From NCBI GenBank assembly GCA_005502915.1, contig SCMT01000002.1, positions 186,001 to 250,000 on the forward strand: DNA of 64,000 bases, read 5' to 3'. Origin of the DNA: Lysobacteraceae bacterium 2PB (GTDB taxonomy: Bacteria; Pseudomonadota; Gammaproteobacteria; Xanthomonadales; Xanthomonadaceae). The notes beneath the pieces were generated by a model. That model did no database searches, was not told the origin of the DNA, and saw nothing but the letters and a program-made list of their open reading frames with translations. A program made the translations under genes and the position numbers. Shown here piece by piece: positions 38,756 to 47,475 of this stretch (the stretch's first letter is position 1; every line of letters begins with the position of its first letter).

Positions 38756-40672
38756 ATGCCCGAGTATCTGGCTCCCGGGGTCTTCGTCGAAGAGGTCTCG
38801 TTCCGCGCGAAATCGATCGAGGGCGTCAGCACCACCACCACCGGCTTCGTCGGCCCCACGCGCTTCGGGCCGCTCGACATCGAGCCGGAGATCGTGACCA
38901 GCCTGGTCGAGTTCGAACGCACCTACGGCGGCCGCGAGCAGCTGGTCTACGACGACAGCCCCATCCACAACTACATGTGGCATGGCGTCCGCGCCTTCTT
39001 CGAGGAAGGCGGCAAGCGGCTGTACGTGTCGCGCGTGTATCGCCCGTCCGATCCCGACGACGACTTCTCCGGGCATGCCCGGGGCGGATTGCCCGGCAGC
39101 CCGTCGCCACTGTCGGTGCTCGCGCGCTTCCCCGGGCGCGCCGGCGACGCCCGCGTCACCTTCACCTTCAACGTCGGCCAGAGCCTGCTGATCAGCATCG
39201 GCGGCGCGCCGAGGATCAGTTCGCTGCAGAACCGCGACGTGGTCTGGATCCGTCCGATCGGCACCACGCTGCCGTCGCCTTCGGTGCCGGAGGACTTCTA
39301 CCTGGCGCTGCGCGACACCGTGAACGACACCTGGGTGTTTTCCTCCAGCAGCGACGACCTGTCGAGCGCCGAGGTCTCGCTCGCAGAGCTCGCGCCCGGC
39401 AGCTACGAGGTGCGCGTGGTCACCGTGACCGTCGCGGTCGAACCGCTGAACGGCGGCGACCCCTTCGTCGTCGGCGACCTGCCGCTGGATCCGCAGCACC
39501 AGCGCGCGGGCAGCCCGGACTCGGTGTTCGACTACTTCGCGCGCAATCCCGCCAGCCTGACCCGCGCGCGCACGGTGCCGATCATGCTGCTCGACGACGA
39601 TGCGACGACCCTCGCCACCGGCGTCGGCCTGCTCAACGCCTTCTTCGACGCCGACCCGAACGCGGTGGAATCGCCGCCGGCCGGCCTGCGCGCGGCGCTG
39701 CAGGACCTGGAAAGCTCGGCCGGCGCGCGCAGCCTGTCGATCGTGATCGACGACGGCAACGACGGCGAGCGCCCGCTGGCCGACGAATACGCCGGCCGTG
39801 TCGACACCACGACCGATCGCAAGACCGGCCTGAAGCAGCTCGAAGACCTGGAGGACATCTCCATCGTCGCCGCGCCGGGCTGCACCTTCCAGTACGAAGA
39901 CCCGACCTACGGCCCGCAGGCGCGCACCATCGTGCGTTCGCTGATCTCGCACGCCGAGCGCATGAAGTACTGCATCGCCGTGCTCGACAGCGGCGACGAC
40001 CAGTCGATCAGCCAGGTCCGGGCGATGCGCGCCCAGCTCGATTCGAAGCACGCCGCGCTGTACTACCCGTGGGTGCGCGTGCTCGATCCGGTGACCCAGC
40101 GCGAGACGCACATGCCGCCATCGGGCTTCGTCTCCGGCATCTACGCGCGCAACGACGTCAACCGCGCGGTCTACAAGGCGCCGGCGAACGAAGTGGTGAA
40201 CCTGGCTCTGGGCTTCGAGCGCTTCCTCAACAAGGCGCAGCAGGAAGTGCTGAACCCGGAAGGCATCAACTGCTTCCGCTACTTCGAGGGACGCGGTATG
40301 CGCCTGTGGGGCGCGCGCACGATCAGCTCGGATCCGGAATGGAAGTACGTCAACATCCGGCGCTACTTCGCCTATCTCGAACGCTCGATCGACAAGGGCA
40401 CGCAGTGGGCCGTGTTCGAGCCCAACGGCGAGCAGCTGTGGGCGAACGTGCGGCGCACGATCGAGGACTTCCTGCTCAACGAGTGGCAGAACGGCGCGCT
40501 GCTCGGCGAGAAGCCCGAGAAGGCGTACTTCGTGAAGTGCGACCGTTCGACGATGTCGCAGAACGACCTCGACAACGGCCGCCTGATCTGCCTCATCGGC
40601 ATCGCGCCGCTCAAGCCGGCCGAATTCGTCATCTTCCGCATCGGCCAGTGGACGGCCGACCGCAAAGTCTGA
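38756..40672 (+). CDS. CIS contractile sheath protein 1
   Basis: Protein of 638 aa of the phage tail-sheath family; it forms the contractile outer sheath around the tube. The N-terminus MPEYLAPGVFVEEV and GVSTTTTGFVGPTRFGP are typical of Afp2/Pvc2-like sheaths, as are FFEEGGKRLYVSRVY and a C-terminal domain with FEPNGEQLWANVRRTIEDFL. Start: ATG 38756 has a good ribosome site AAGGAG (38742-38747). An in-frame ATG at 38666 overlapping the upstream stop would add 30 Arg/Ala-rich residues and is less likely. The tube gene follows 15 nt later, as in all CIS. Confidence 0.96.
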   Translation: MPEYLAPGVFVEEVSFRAKSIEGVSTTTTGFVGPTRFGPLDIEPEIVTSLVEFERTYGGREQLVYDDSPIHNYMWHGVRAFFEEGGKRLYVSRVYRPSDPDDDFSGHARGGLPGSPSPLSVLARFPGRAGDARVTFTFNVGQSLLISIGGAPRISSLQNRDVVWIRPIGTTLPSPSVPEDFYLALRDTVNDTWVFSSSSDDLSSAEVSLAELAPGSYEVRVVTVTVAVEPLNGGDPFVVGDLPLDPQHQRAGSPDSVFDYFARNPASLTRARTVPIMLLDDDATTLATGVGLLNAFFDADPNAVESPPAGLRAALQDLESSAGARSLSIVIDDGNDGERPLADEYAGRVDTTTDRKTGLKQLEDLEDISIVAAPGCTFQYEDPTYGPQARTIVRSLISHAERMKYCIAVLDSGDDQSISQVRAMRAQLDSKHAALYYPWVRVLDPVTQRETHMPPSGFVSGIYARNDVNRAVYKAPANEVVNLALGFERFLNKAQQEVLNPEGINCFRYFEGRGMRLWGARTISSDPEWKYVNIRRYFAYLERSIDKGTQWAVFEPNGEQLWANVRRTIEDFLLNEWQNGALLGEKPEKAYFVKCDRSTMSQNDLDNGRLICLIGIAPLKPAEFVIFRIGQWTADRKV

Positions 40673-40687
40673 TCGGAGACCCACGAC

Positions 40688-41140
40688 ATGGCCATCCTGC
40701 GCGAACGTCCCTATGTGCAGTTCAACTTCCTCGTCGACCTCGGCGACGGGGTCACCGACGGCCCGGCGGCCGGCTTCCAGGAACTCAGCGGCATCGGCAT
40801 GGAAGTCACCGTGTCCGAATACCGCGCCGGGAACCACAAGGAAAACAGCGTGATGAAGATCACGGGCATGAACAAGTCGACCGACGTCACGATGAAGCGC
40901 GGCGTGATCGGCTCGCTCAACCTGTACCAGTGGCTGGACCAGATCCGCAATGGCGACCAGAAGGCGATGCGCACGGTCACCATCCAGCTGCAGAACGAGG
41001 ACCACACCGCCGTGGTCCAGACCTGGAAGCTGCTGCGCGCGCGGATCATCAAGCACACCAGCGGCCCGTTCAACGCCAAGGGCACCGACGTGGCGATGGA
41101 AGAGCTGGTGCTCGCCTACGAACGCCTGGAAATGGAGTGA
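40688..41140 (+). CDS. CIS inner tube protein 1 (gp19/Hcp-like)
   Basis: Protein of 150 aa of the T4 gp19/Afp1 tube family. Typical blocks are PYVQFNFLVDLGDG, GFQELSGIGMEVTVSEYRAGN, ITGMNKSTDVTMKRGVIGSLNLYQWL (in part) and the ending AMEELVLAYERLEME. These monomers stack as hexameric rings to make the inner tube that is propelled on contraction and can hold cargo. It lies between the two sheath genes. Confidence 0.96.
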   Translation: MAILRERPYVQFNFLVDLGDGVTDGPAAGFQELSGIGMEVTVSEYRAGNHKENSVMKITGMNKSTDVTMKRGVIGSLNLYQWLDQIRNGDQKAMRTVTIQLQNEDHTAVVQTWKLLRARIIKHTSGPFNAKGTDVAMEELVLAYERLEME

Positions 41141-41144
41141 TCCC

Positions 41145-44063
41145 GTGACGCGCGCGCGCCGGCTGCCGGGCATCCAGATCGACGTGGCGCCGCCACCGCC
41201 GGTGGAGGCGCTGCCGCGCATGGACGTGGCGGTGTTCGTCGGTTTCGCCAGCACCGGCCCGCTGCATCGCCCGGTGGCGGTGGAGAGCCCGGCGCAGTAC
41301 GCCGCGGTGTTCGGCAGCGATGCGCCGCTGGCCCGCGATGCGCGGCGCGGCACGCGACTGTTCGCGCACCTCGGCGCGTCGGTGCGGGCGTTCTTCGCCA
41401 ACGGCGGACGTCGCTGCTGGGTGATCCGCGTCGCGCACAGCGCCGCGTCGGTCGCCTTGCGACCGCGCGATGCCGAGGCAGCGCAGGCCGCGACCGCCAA
41501 CCGCTTCCCGGTGCCCGGCATGCTCGCCCTGGCCGATGACACGTCGCCGGTCGTGGATGCGCTGTCGCCGGCGATGCTGGCGGCGCGCTGCGAAGGCGCG
41601 TGGTCGGACGGCCATGCGCTGTCCTCGGCGCTGCAGCGGCGCGGCTTCGCGATCGAAGGCTGGTCGGCGGCGGATTCGCCCGCCGGCAGGCTGCGCAGCT
41701 TCACCTGCCGGCAATGGCTGGTGCCCGGCGACCTGCTGATGATCGGCGACGATGCCGAGGCCTGCGCCTACCTGCGCGTGGAGCGCATCGCTGCCGGCAG
41801 CGATGCGGCGGCGCCGTATGCGGTCGACGCCCGCGTGCTGGCGGCATTCGCGCGCGAACGCATCGAGTCGTCGCCGTCGTCCTCGCCCGCATCGATCGTG
41901 GGCGAAGCGATGGTCACCGGCGGCCCTGAGCGCGTGCCGGCCCGGATCGCGCGCGACGACGACGCGGCCGATGCACTCTCGCTGCACTTCGATGGCACCG
42001 TGTCGACCGATGTGCGGATCGGACAGTGGATCCGCTTCGACGCCGACGACGGCAGCCGCTGGCTGCGGGTCGACGCGGTGGAACAGCAGGCGCAGGCGGA
42101 CGGCGGATCGCCGGATGCGGGCGCCGAAGCGCGCGTGGTCGCGGCCAGCGGCCCGGCGTGGCGGGTGCTCGAACCCTCGACGCTGGACGACATCCTCGAC
42201 GACGTGGTCGCCGCGCAGGTGCTGTCCTGCGAACTGCGCTGCATGGCGACGGCGGGTGGCGCGCAGCGCATGCGCGAACGTCTGCGCGACCTCGCCCTGA
42301 CGCCGCAGCGCACGGGCCATCCCTGGGCGCTGCAGCGCGACGAGGACTACCATCGCGAGCGCAACGACGCGTCCGTGCTCGCGCCGGAGGAGATCCTGCG
42401 TTTCCCGCTCGCGCCGGAACCGGGCGCGACGCCGGTGGCCTGGCTGCCGCTGGGCGTCGGCGCGGTGTTCGGTGCGGCGCAGCCTCCGCTCGCGCAGGCC
42501 GCGACCGCGCTCGAGCGCGACGGCCTGGTGCCCTTCGACGCCACGCTGTTCCTCGACCCCGAACTGCGTGGCGACAGCGTCGACATCCTGCTTGGTCACG
42601 CTGAGGACATCCGCATCCTCCGCGCGCAGCCGCGCGACCTGATCGGCGTGCATGCCGCGCTCGGCATCGGCGCCGGCGGCCTGTTCGGCGAAACCAGCCT
42701 GATCGCCGTGCCGGACGCCATCCACCTGGGCTGGCGTCGGCGCGAGGATGCGCCCGTCGAGGACACCGACCCGCCGCAGCCGGTCGTGCCCGCGCACTGG
42801 GCCGCGCATCGCGGCGCCTGCCTGCCGCGCGATGGCGGCGTGCAGGATGCTCCGGATTTCGGCGTGTTCCTCGACTGCGGCACGCGGCGGATCGATGCGC
42901 CGCTGCTCAGCGGGCCGCAGCAGCCGCTGCGACCCGGTGCGTATCGCCTGGCGTGGACCGACGTCGGTGCCGGTGCGGTCTACGTGCTGTACGAAGCGAC
43001 GCTGTCCGATTTCGCCGACGCGCGCGAGGTGTATCGCGGCAGCGAGCGCGACTACGTGGCGCTGTCGCCGCGCGAGGGCGTGTACCGCTATCGCGTGGTC
43101 GCCCACCAGGGGCGCGAGACCAGTGCGGCATCCGATCCGGTGGTGGTGGTCGTGCGCGCCGACGAATGGGTGGAGTCGCTGCCCGGCGAAGCCGCCGACG
43201 CCGAGGCGCAGTGGCTGGCGATCCATCGCGCCGTGCTGCGCATGTCGGCCGCCTGCGGCGACCTGTTCGCGGTGCTGTCGATGCCGCTCCACTTCGAGAC
43301 CGCGCAGGTCCTGCGCTACGTGCAGCGCCTGCGCGCGCTGCGCCTGCCGCCGCTGGCCGGCGATGCCGATGCCTTCGGCTTCAACGAGGCGCGCGCGACG
43401 AGCTATGGCGCGCTCTACCATCCGTGGCTGCAGTCCGTGGCTCGCGGCGATGCGCGGACCGATGCGTCGATCACCAATGCCAGTGTGCGCGCGCTGCCGC
43501 CCGATGGCTTCACGACCGGCGTGCTCGCCGCGCGCGCGTCGGAGCGCGGTGCGTGGATCGCCGCCGCGAACGCGCCGATGCGCGACGTGGTCGCGCTGGC
43601 GACCCGGGTGCCCGCGCGCGACCGCCAGCCGCTGCAGGATGCGCAGGTCAACCTGCTGCGCGACGACTCGCGCGGCTTCTTCGCGCTGTCGGCCGACACC
43701 CTCGCGCACGAGGATGCGCTGCTGCCGATCAATGTCCGCCGCCTGCTGATCCTGCTGCGTCGCCTGGCGTTGCGGCGCGGCACCGGCTACGTGTTCGAGC
43801 CCAACGGGCCGATGCTGCGGCGCGCGATCCAGCGCGGCTTCGACCTGCTGCTGGGCGAGCTGTACGCGCGCGGCGCGTTCGCCGGGGCCACGCCGGCGCA
43901 GGCCTTCCGCGTCGTCACCGACGAAGGCATCAACACGCCGGCGGGCGTCGACGCCGGCCGCCTCTTCGTCGAGCTGCGCGTCGCGCCGTCGCTGCCGATG
44001 CGCTTCATCGCCGTGCGCCTGGCGCAGAGCGGCGAGCGGCTGTCGGTGAGCGAGGAGTTGTGA
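41145..44063 (+). CDS. CIS giant second sheath-like protein with inserted FN3-like domain
   Basis: Protein of 972 aa starting at GTG. The N-terminus (RRLPGIQIDVAPPPPVEALPRMDVAVFVGFA, in part) and FFANGGRRCWVIRV correspond to the sheath N-terminal domain, and the last ~190 residues (GYVFEPNGPMLRRAIQRGFDLLL and LFVELRVAPSLPMRFIAVRL, in part) to the sheath C-terminal domain. Between them are large insertions: an acidic, Ala/Asp-rich region and, at about residues 590-675, a fibronectin-III-like domain (PGAYRLAWTDVGAGAVYVLY and GVYRYRVVAHQGRETSAASD). At 1.5 times the size of sheath 1 it may form a specialised ring, for example next to the baseplate as Afp4 does. Confidence 0.88.
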   Translation: MTRARRLPGIQIDVAPPPPVEALPRMDVAVFVGFASTGPLHRPVAVESPAQYAAVFGSDAPLARDARRGTRLFAHLGASVRAFFANGGRRCWVIRVAHSAASVALRPRDAEAAQAATANRFPVPGMLALADDTSPVVDALSPAMLAARCEGAWSDGHALSSALQRRGFAIEGWSAADSPAGRLRSFTCRQWLVPGDLLMIGDDAEACAYLRVERIAAGSDAAAPYAVDARVLAAFARERIESSPSSSPASIVGEAMVTGGPERVPARIARDDDAADALSLHFDGTVSTDVRIGQWIRFDADDGSRWLRVDAVEQQAQADGGSPDAGAEARVVAASGPAWRVLEPSTLDDILDDVVAAQVLSCELRCMATAGGAQRMRERLRDLALTPQRTGHPWALQRDEDYHRERNDASVLAPEEILRFPLAPEPGATPVAWLPLGVGAVFGAAQPPLAQAATALERDGLVPFDATLFLDPELRGDSVDILLGHAEDIRILRAQPRDLIGVHAALGIGAGGLFGETSLIAVPDAIHLGWRRREDAPVEDTDPPQPVVPAHWAAHRGACLPRDGGVQDAPDFGVFLDCGTRRIDAPLLSGPQQPLRPGAYRLAWTDVGAGAVYVLYEATLSDFADAREVYRGSERDYVALSPREGVYRYRVVAHQGRETSAASDPVVVVVRADEWVESLPGEAADAEAQWLAIHRAVLRMSAACGDLFAVLSMPLHFETAQVLRYVQRLRALRLPPLAGDADAFGFNEARATSYGALYHPWLQSVARGDARTDASITNASVRALPPDGFTTGVLAARASERGAWIAAANAPMRDVVALATRVPARDRQPLQDAQVNLLRDDSRGFFALSADTLAHEDALLPINVRRLLILLRRLALRRGTGYVFEPNGPMLRRAIQRGFDLLLGELYARGAFAGATPAQAFRVVTDEGINTPAGVDAGRLFVELRVAPSLPMRFIAVRLAQSGERLSVSEEL

Positions 44064-44064
44064 C

Positions 44065-44523
44065 ATGAGCGCGACCTATCCCTTCACCAACTTCAACTTC
44101 TCGGTCGAGATCAATCGAGGCGGCGACGGCACGCCGCTGGCCAATGCTGCGTTCGCCGAATGCGACGGCCTGGAAATGAACATGGAAGTGAAGACGATCC
44201 GCGAGGGCGGCGGCAACGACCGGCAGATCCGCCTCAACGGCCCGGTCGCCTACGGCCAGCTCACCCTCAAGCGCGGCATGACCGAAGGCTTCGACCTCTG
44301 GCGCTGGTTCCGCGACAGCGTCGCCGATCCGCGCCTGCGCGCGAACGCCGAAGTGGTGCTGCTCGCCGCCGACGGCGCGACGGTGCGCGCGCGTTTCGTG
44401 CTGTCGCGCTGCGTGCCGATCAAGCTCAAGGCGCCCGCGCTGAACGCGAAGGACGGCCAGGTCGCGGTCGAGGAACTGCAGGTGGCCTACGAAACCCTGT
44501 CGCTGAAGGAGCTGGACGCATGA
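44065..44523 (+). CDS. CIS inner tube protein 2 (gp19-like)
   Basis: Protein of 152 aa, second member of the tube family: TYPFTNFNFSVEINRGGDG, FAECDGLEMNMEVKTIREGG, QLTLKRGMTEGFDLWRWFRD and the ending AVEELQVAYETLSLKELDA. It corresponds to Afp5-like initiator tube proteins that sit on the spike-baseplate hub, and follows the second sheath gene by one base. The next gene overlaps its stop (ATGA). Confidence 0.94.
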   Translation: MSATYPFTNFNFSVEINRGGDGTPLANAAFAECDGLEMNMEVKTIREGGGNDRQIRLNGPVAYGQLTLKRGMTEGFDLWRWFRDSVADPRLRANAEVVLLAADGATVRARFVLSRCVPIKLKAPALNAKDGQVAVEELQVAYETLSLKELDA

Positions 44524-45383
44524 CCCTGGCCAAGGCACAGCTGATCGAACTCGACCAGAGCTTCGAGAAGGAGAAGGACGGCGGCCGCAAGGTCGCGGTG
44601 CAGTTCAATCCCGAAAGCCTCAAGGTCACGTTCGCCAACCAGATCGTGCAGCCGCAGGGCGGCGACCAGGCGGCGGGCAATTCGGGCCGGCAGTTCGTCG
44701 GCGCGGGCACGACGAAACTCGCGCTGCAGCTGTGGTTCGACGTGACCGCGATGGAGAAGGACGCGGTCGACGACGTGCGCCGGCTCACGCAGGACGTCGT
44801 GTACTTCATGACGCCGCAGAAGTCCGACCAGGATCCGGCCAAGCTCGCGCCGCCGGGCATCCGCTTCCAGTGGGGCTCGTTCCTGTTCGACGGCATGGTC
44901 GAGGCGCTGGAGGAGACGCTGGAGTTCTTCTCCCCCGAGGGCAAGCCGCTGCGCGCGAGCATCGCGCTGACCCTGTCGCAGCAGAAGATCCTGGTGTCGA
45001 AGTTCGAGGGCGACGGCAAGGTGCCGAACCGCCCGGGGCAGACGCCACTGAAGAGCGCCAAGCAGGGCGATTCGCTGCAGGGCATGGCCGGCAAGGACGG
45101 CAAGCAGGACTGGCAGGGCATCGCGGCCGCCAACGGCATCGAGGACCCGCTGCGGATGTCGCCGGGGCAACTGGTGAACCTGGAAGCGGGCGTCGGCGTG
45201 AGTGCGGGCGTGGGCGGCGGTGCGTCGTTCGGCGCCTCGGCGGGTGTGTCCTTCGGGGCATCCGCAGGCGTGTCGGCAGGCGCATCGGCGAGCGCTTCGC
45301 TCGGTGCATCGGCAGGCGTGTCCGTCAGCGGCCCGAACGCCGGGCTCGGCGGCAGTGCGGGCGGGACGATTTCCTTCGGTTGA
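44520..45383 (+). CDS. CIS LysM baseplate protein (Afp7-like) with Ala/Gly/Ser-rich tail
   Basis: Protein of 287 aa. Residues 1-160 have the Afp7/gp53-type block: KVAVQFNPESLKVTFANQIV, GRQFVGAGTTKLALQLWFDV, GIRFQWGSFLFDGMVEALEE and PLRASIALTLSQQ. A LysM-like segment (about 178-222, GDSLQGMAGKDGKQDWQGIA then NGIEDPLRMSPGQLVNL) follows. The last ~60 residues are a low-complexity Ala/Gly/Ser/Val tract with repeating GASAGVS units, not part of the canonical protein. Such proteins clamp the tube hub inside the baseplate. Confidence 0.9.
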   Translation: MTLAKAQLIELDQSFEKEKDGGRKVAVQFNPESLKVTFANQIVQPQGGDQAAGNSGRQFVGAGTTKLALQLWFDVTAMEKDAVDDVRRLTQDVVYFMTPQKSDQDPAKLAPPGIRFQWGSFLFDGMVEALEETLEFFSPEGKPLRASIALTLSQQKILVSKFEGDGKVPNRPGQTPLKSAKQGDSLQGMAGKDGKQDWQGIAAANGIEDPLRMSPGQLVNLEAGVGVSAGVGGGASFGASAGVSFGASAGVSAGASASASLGASAGVSVSGPNAGLGGSAGGTISFG

Positions 45384-45426
45384 ACGGTGGTCGACATCGG
45401 GGCGCATCGCGCCAGGGAGCAGGGAC

Positions 45427-45609
45427 ATGGGCATCGTCATCAATGAATTCGAAGTGCTCGCGGCACCACGACCGCAGAACGGGCGCGATGCACGTGATGC
45501 GCAGGGCGGCGGCGCGGAAGGCGAGGGCGCGTCCAGGCCCGATCCCGCCGAGCTGCGCTGCGCGATGCGCGAACTGGACCGGCGCGCGCTGCGCGCCTGG
45601 GCCGACTGA
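45427..45609 (+). CDS. Small Afp6/DUF5908-like CIS protein
   Basis: Protein of 60 aa beginning MGIVINEFEVLA, the short conserved strand of DUF5908 proteins found between Afp7- and Afp8-type genes, followed by a disordered Arg/Gly/Glu-rich middle and a short helix (RELDRRALRAWAD). Its position matches afp6-like small genes. The role in assembly is not known. Confidence 0.7.
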   Translation: MGIVINEFEVLAAPRPQNGRDARDAQGGGAEGEGASRPDPAELRCAMRELDRRALRAWAD

Positions 45610-45621
45610 GCGACGCGGCCC

Positions 45622-46689
45622 ATGAACCAGCCCGCCACCCTGTCCATCCGTCCCTCGCGGCCTACGATCGACATCGACGGCCAGCGCCAGGATGCGCTGG
45701 GCGCGGGGCTGATGTCGCTGGACATCCTCGAATCCGAGGAAGGCTTCGCGCGCTGCGAACTGCTGTTCGGCAACTGGGGCGGCGCCGGCAGCGCGGGGTT
45801 CCGCTATTTCGGCCGCGACCTGCTGGAATTCGGCAAGCCGCTGCGCGTGAAGCTCGGCGACGGCACGCTGTTCGACGGGCGCATCAGCGCGATCTTCGCG
45901 AAGTTTCCCGATGGCGGCACGCCGCAGATCGGCGTGTTCGCGGAGGATCGCCTGCAGGACCTGCGCATGACCCGGCGCACGCGCGCGTTCGCCGACGCCA
46001 GCCTGGCCGACGTGTTGCGCCGCATCGCCGGCGACCATGGCCTCGGCACGGATCTGTCGGTCGCGGGCGAAACCCACAAGCTGCTGGCGCAGGTGAACCA
46101 GAGCGACCTGGCCTTCATCCGCGACCTGGCGCGCCGCGAAGGCGCGCAGGTGTGGGTCGAGGGCAGCACGCTGAAGGCCGCGCCGCGCACGCAGCGCGGC
46201 GGCGAGGCGGTGGAACTGGCCTGGGCCGGGACCCTGCGCGAATTCGAGGTCTGCGCCGACCTGGCGCACCAGCGCACGCAGGTCGTCGCGGCCGGCTGGA
46301 GCGTGGCCGACAAGCGCGCGGCGAGCCACGAGGCCGGCGAGAGCGCGATCAGCGGTGAAATTTCCGGCGGACTGGCCGGCGCAGCGATCCTGCAGCAGAC
46401 CTTCGGCGCGCGCGTCGACACGCTCGCGCATGCGGCGCCGCTGTCCGACGCCGAAGCGCGCGCGGTCGCCGAAGCGCAGTTCCGCAACCGCGCGCGTCGT
46501 TTCGTCACCGCGCGCGGCGTCGCCGAGACCCGCGACACCCTGCGTGTCGGCGCGAAGATCAACATCAAGGGCGTCGGCCCGCTGTTCGAGGGCGATTACG
46601 TGCTGACCGAGACCCACGTGCGCTTCGAACAGGCCAAGGGCCTGCGCACCGAATTCCGCTGCGACCGCGCGGCGATCGGACGGGGATGA
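45622..46689 (+). CDS. CIS hub protein, gp27/VgrG-N-like (phage late control D family)
   Basis: Protein of 355 aa with the gp27/VgrG N-terminal fold: SLDILESEEGFARCELLFGN, LKLGDG-like VKLGDGTLFDGRISAIF, DRLQDLRMTRRTRAF, LADVLRRIAGDHGLG and NQSDLAFIRDLARREGAQVWVE. It forms the trimeric hub that joins tube to spike. In Afp the hub and spike are one gene (afp8), here the spike is a separate overlapping gene (ATGA). Confidence 0.92.
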   Translation: MNQPATLSIRPSRPTIDIDGQRQDALGAGLMSLDILESEEGFARCELLFGNWGGAGSAGFRYFGRDLLEFGKPLRVKLGDGTLFDGRISAIFAKFPDGGTPQIGVFAEDRLQDLRMTRRTRAFADASLADVLRRIAGDHGLGTDLSVAGETHKLLAQVNQSDLAFIRDLARREGAQVWVEGSTLKAAPRTQRGGEAVELAWAGTLREFEVCADLAHQRTQVVAAGWSVADKRAASHEAGESAISGEISGGLAGAAILQQTFGARVDTLAHAAPLSDAEARAVAEAQFRNRARRFVTARGVAETRDTLRVGAKINIKGVGPLFEGDYVLTETHVRFEQAKGLRTEFRCDRAAIGRG

Positions 46690-47417
46690 CGCGCATGCAA
46701 CTCGTCGACCTGCCCCCGTTCGAACAGCAATTGAACGATCGCGTGCCCACCGGCTGGGGCGGTCGCTGGTATGGCGTGTTCGCGGCGCTGGTCACCGATC
46801 TCCGCGATCCCGACAACCAGGGACGGGTGAAGGTGACGCTGCCCTGGTCGCCGGACACCGGCGGCCAGCGCTACGAAGCCTGGGCGCGGCTGGCCACGAT
46901 GTTCGCCGGCAACAATCGCGGCAGCTGGTTCGTGCCGGATGTCGACGACGAGGTGCTGGTCTGCTTCGAGCACGGCGACCCGCGCCGGCCCTTCGTCATC
47001 GGCGGCCTGTGGAACGGCCGCGATGCGCCGCCGGAGTCGATGGATGGCGCCGGCAACAACGAGAAGAAGGTCCTGTGCTCGCGCAACGGCGTGAAGATCA
47101 CGCTGGACGACACGGACGGCCGCGAGCAGCTGAAGCTGGAAACCCCGGGCGGTCAGACGGTCACGCTGAAGGACGGCCCGGGCGCGGTCGAGATCGTCGA
47201 CAGCAACGGCAATTCGATCAAGCTCGAAGCCTCGGGCGTCACCGTCACCGCATCGGCGAAGGTCACGGTCAATGCCTCGCAGGTCTCGGTCAGCGCCGGC
47301 CTGGTCAGCGTCGATGCCGGCATGTCGAAGTTCTCTGGCGTGGTCAAGGCCGACACCGTGATCTGCAACAGCATCATCAGCGCGTCCTACACGCCGGGCG
47401 CGGGGAATATCTGGTGA
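46686..47417 (+). CDS. CIS spike protein, gp5/VgrG-C-like
   Basis: Protein of 243 aa. Residues about 28-115 are the OB-fold (YGVFAALVTDLRDPDNQGRVKVTLPWSPD, in part; SWFVPDVDDEVLVCFEHGDPRRPFVIGGLWNG, in part). Then a triple-stranded beta-helix spike of short repeats (GVTVTASAKVTVNASQVSVS) ends in GAGNIW. It pierces the target membrane. No PAAR tip gene follows within the window. Confidence 0.93.
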   Translation: MTRMQLVDLPPFEQQLNDRVPTGWGGRWYGVFAALVTDLRDPDNQGRVKVTLPWSPDTGGQRYEAWARLATMFAGNNRGSWFVPDVDDEVLVCFEHGDPRRPFVIGGLWNGRDAPPESMDGAGNNEKKVLCSRNGVKITLDDTDGREQLKLETPGGQTVTLKDGPGAVEIVDSNGNSIKLEASGVTVTASAKVTVNASQVSVSAGLVSVDAGMSKFSGVVKADTVICNSIISASYTPGAGNIW

Positions 47418-47475
47418 ACGCCATGGACATCCGCCGCCTGCCTTCGCCGACGATCGACGCACGGGAGCGCATCGC

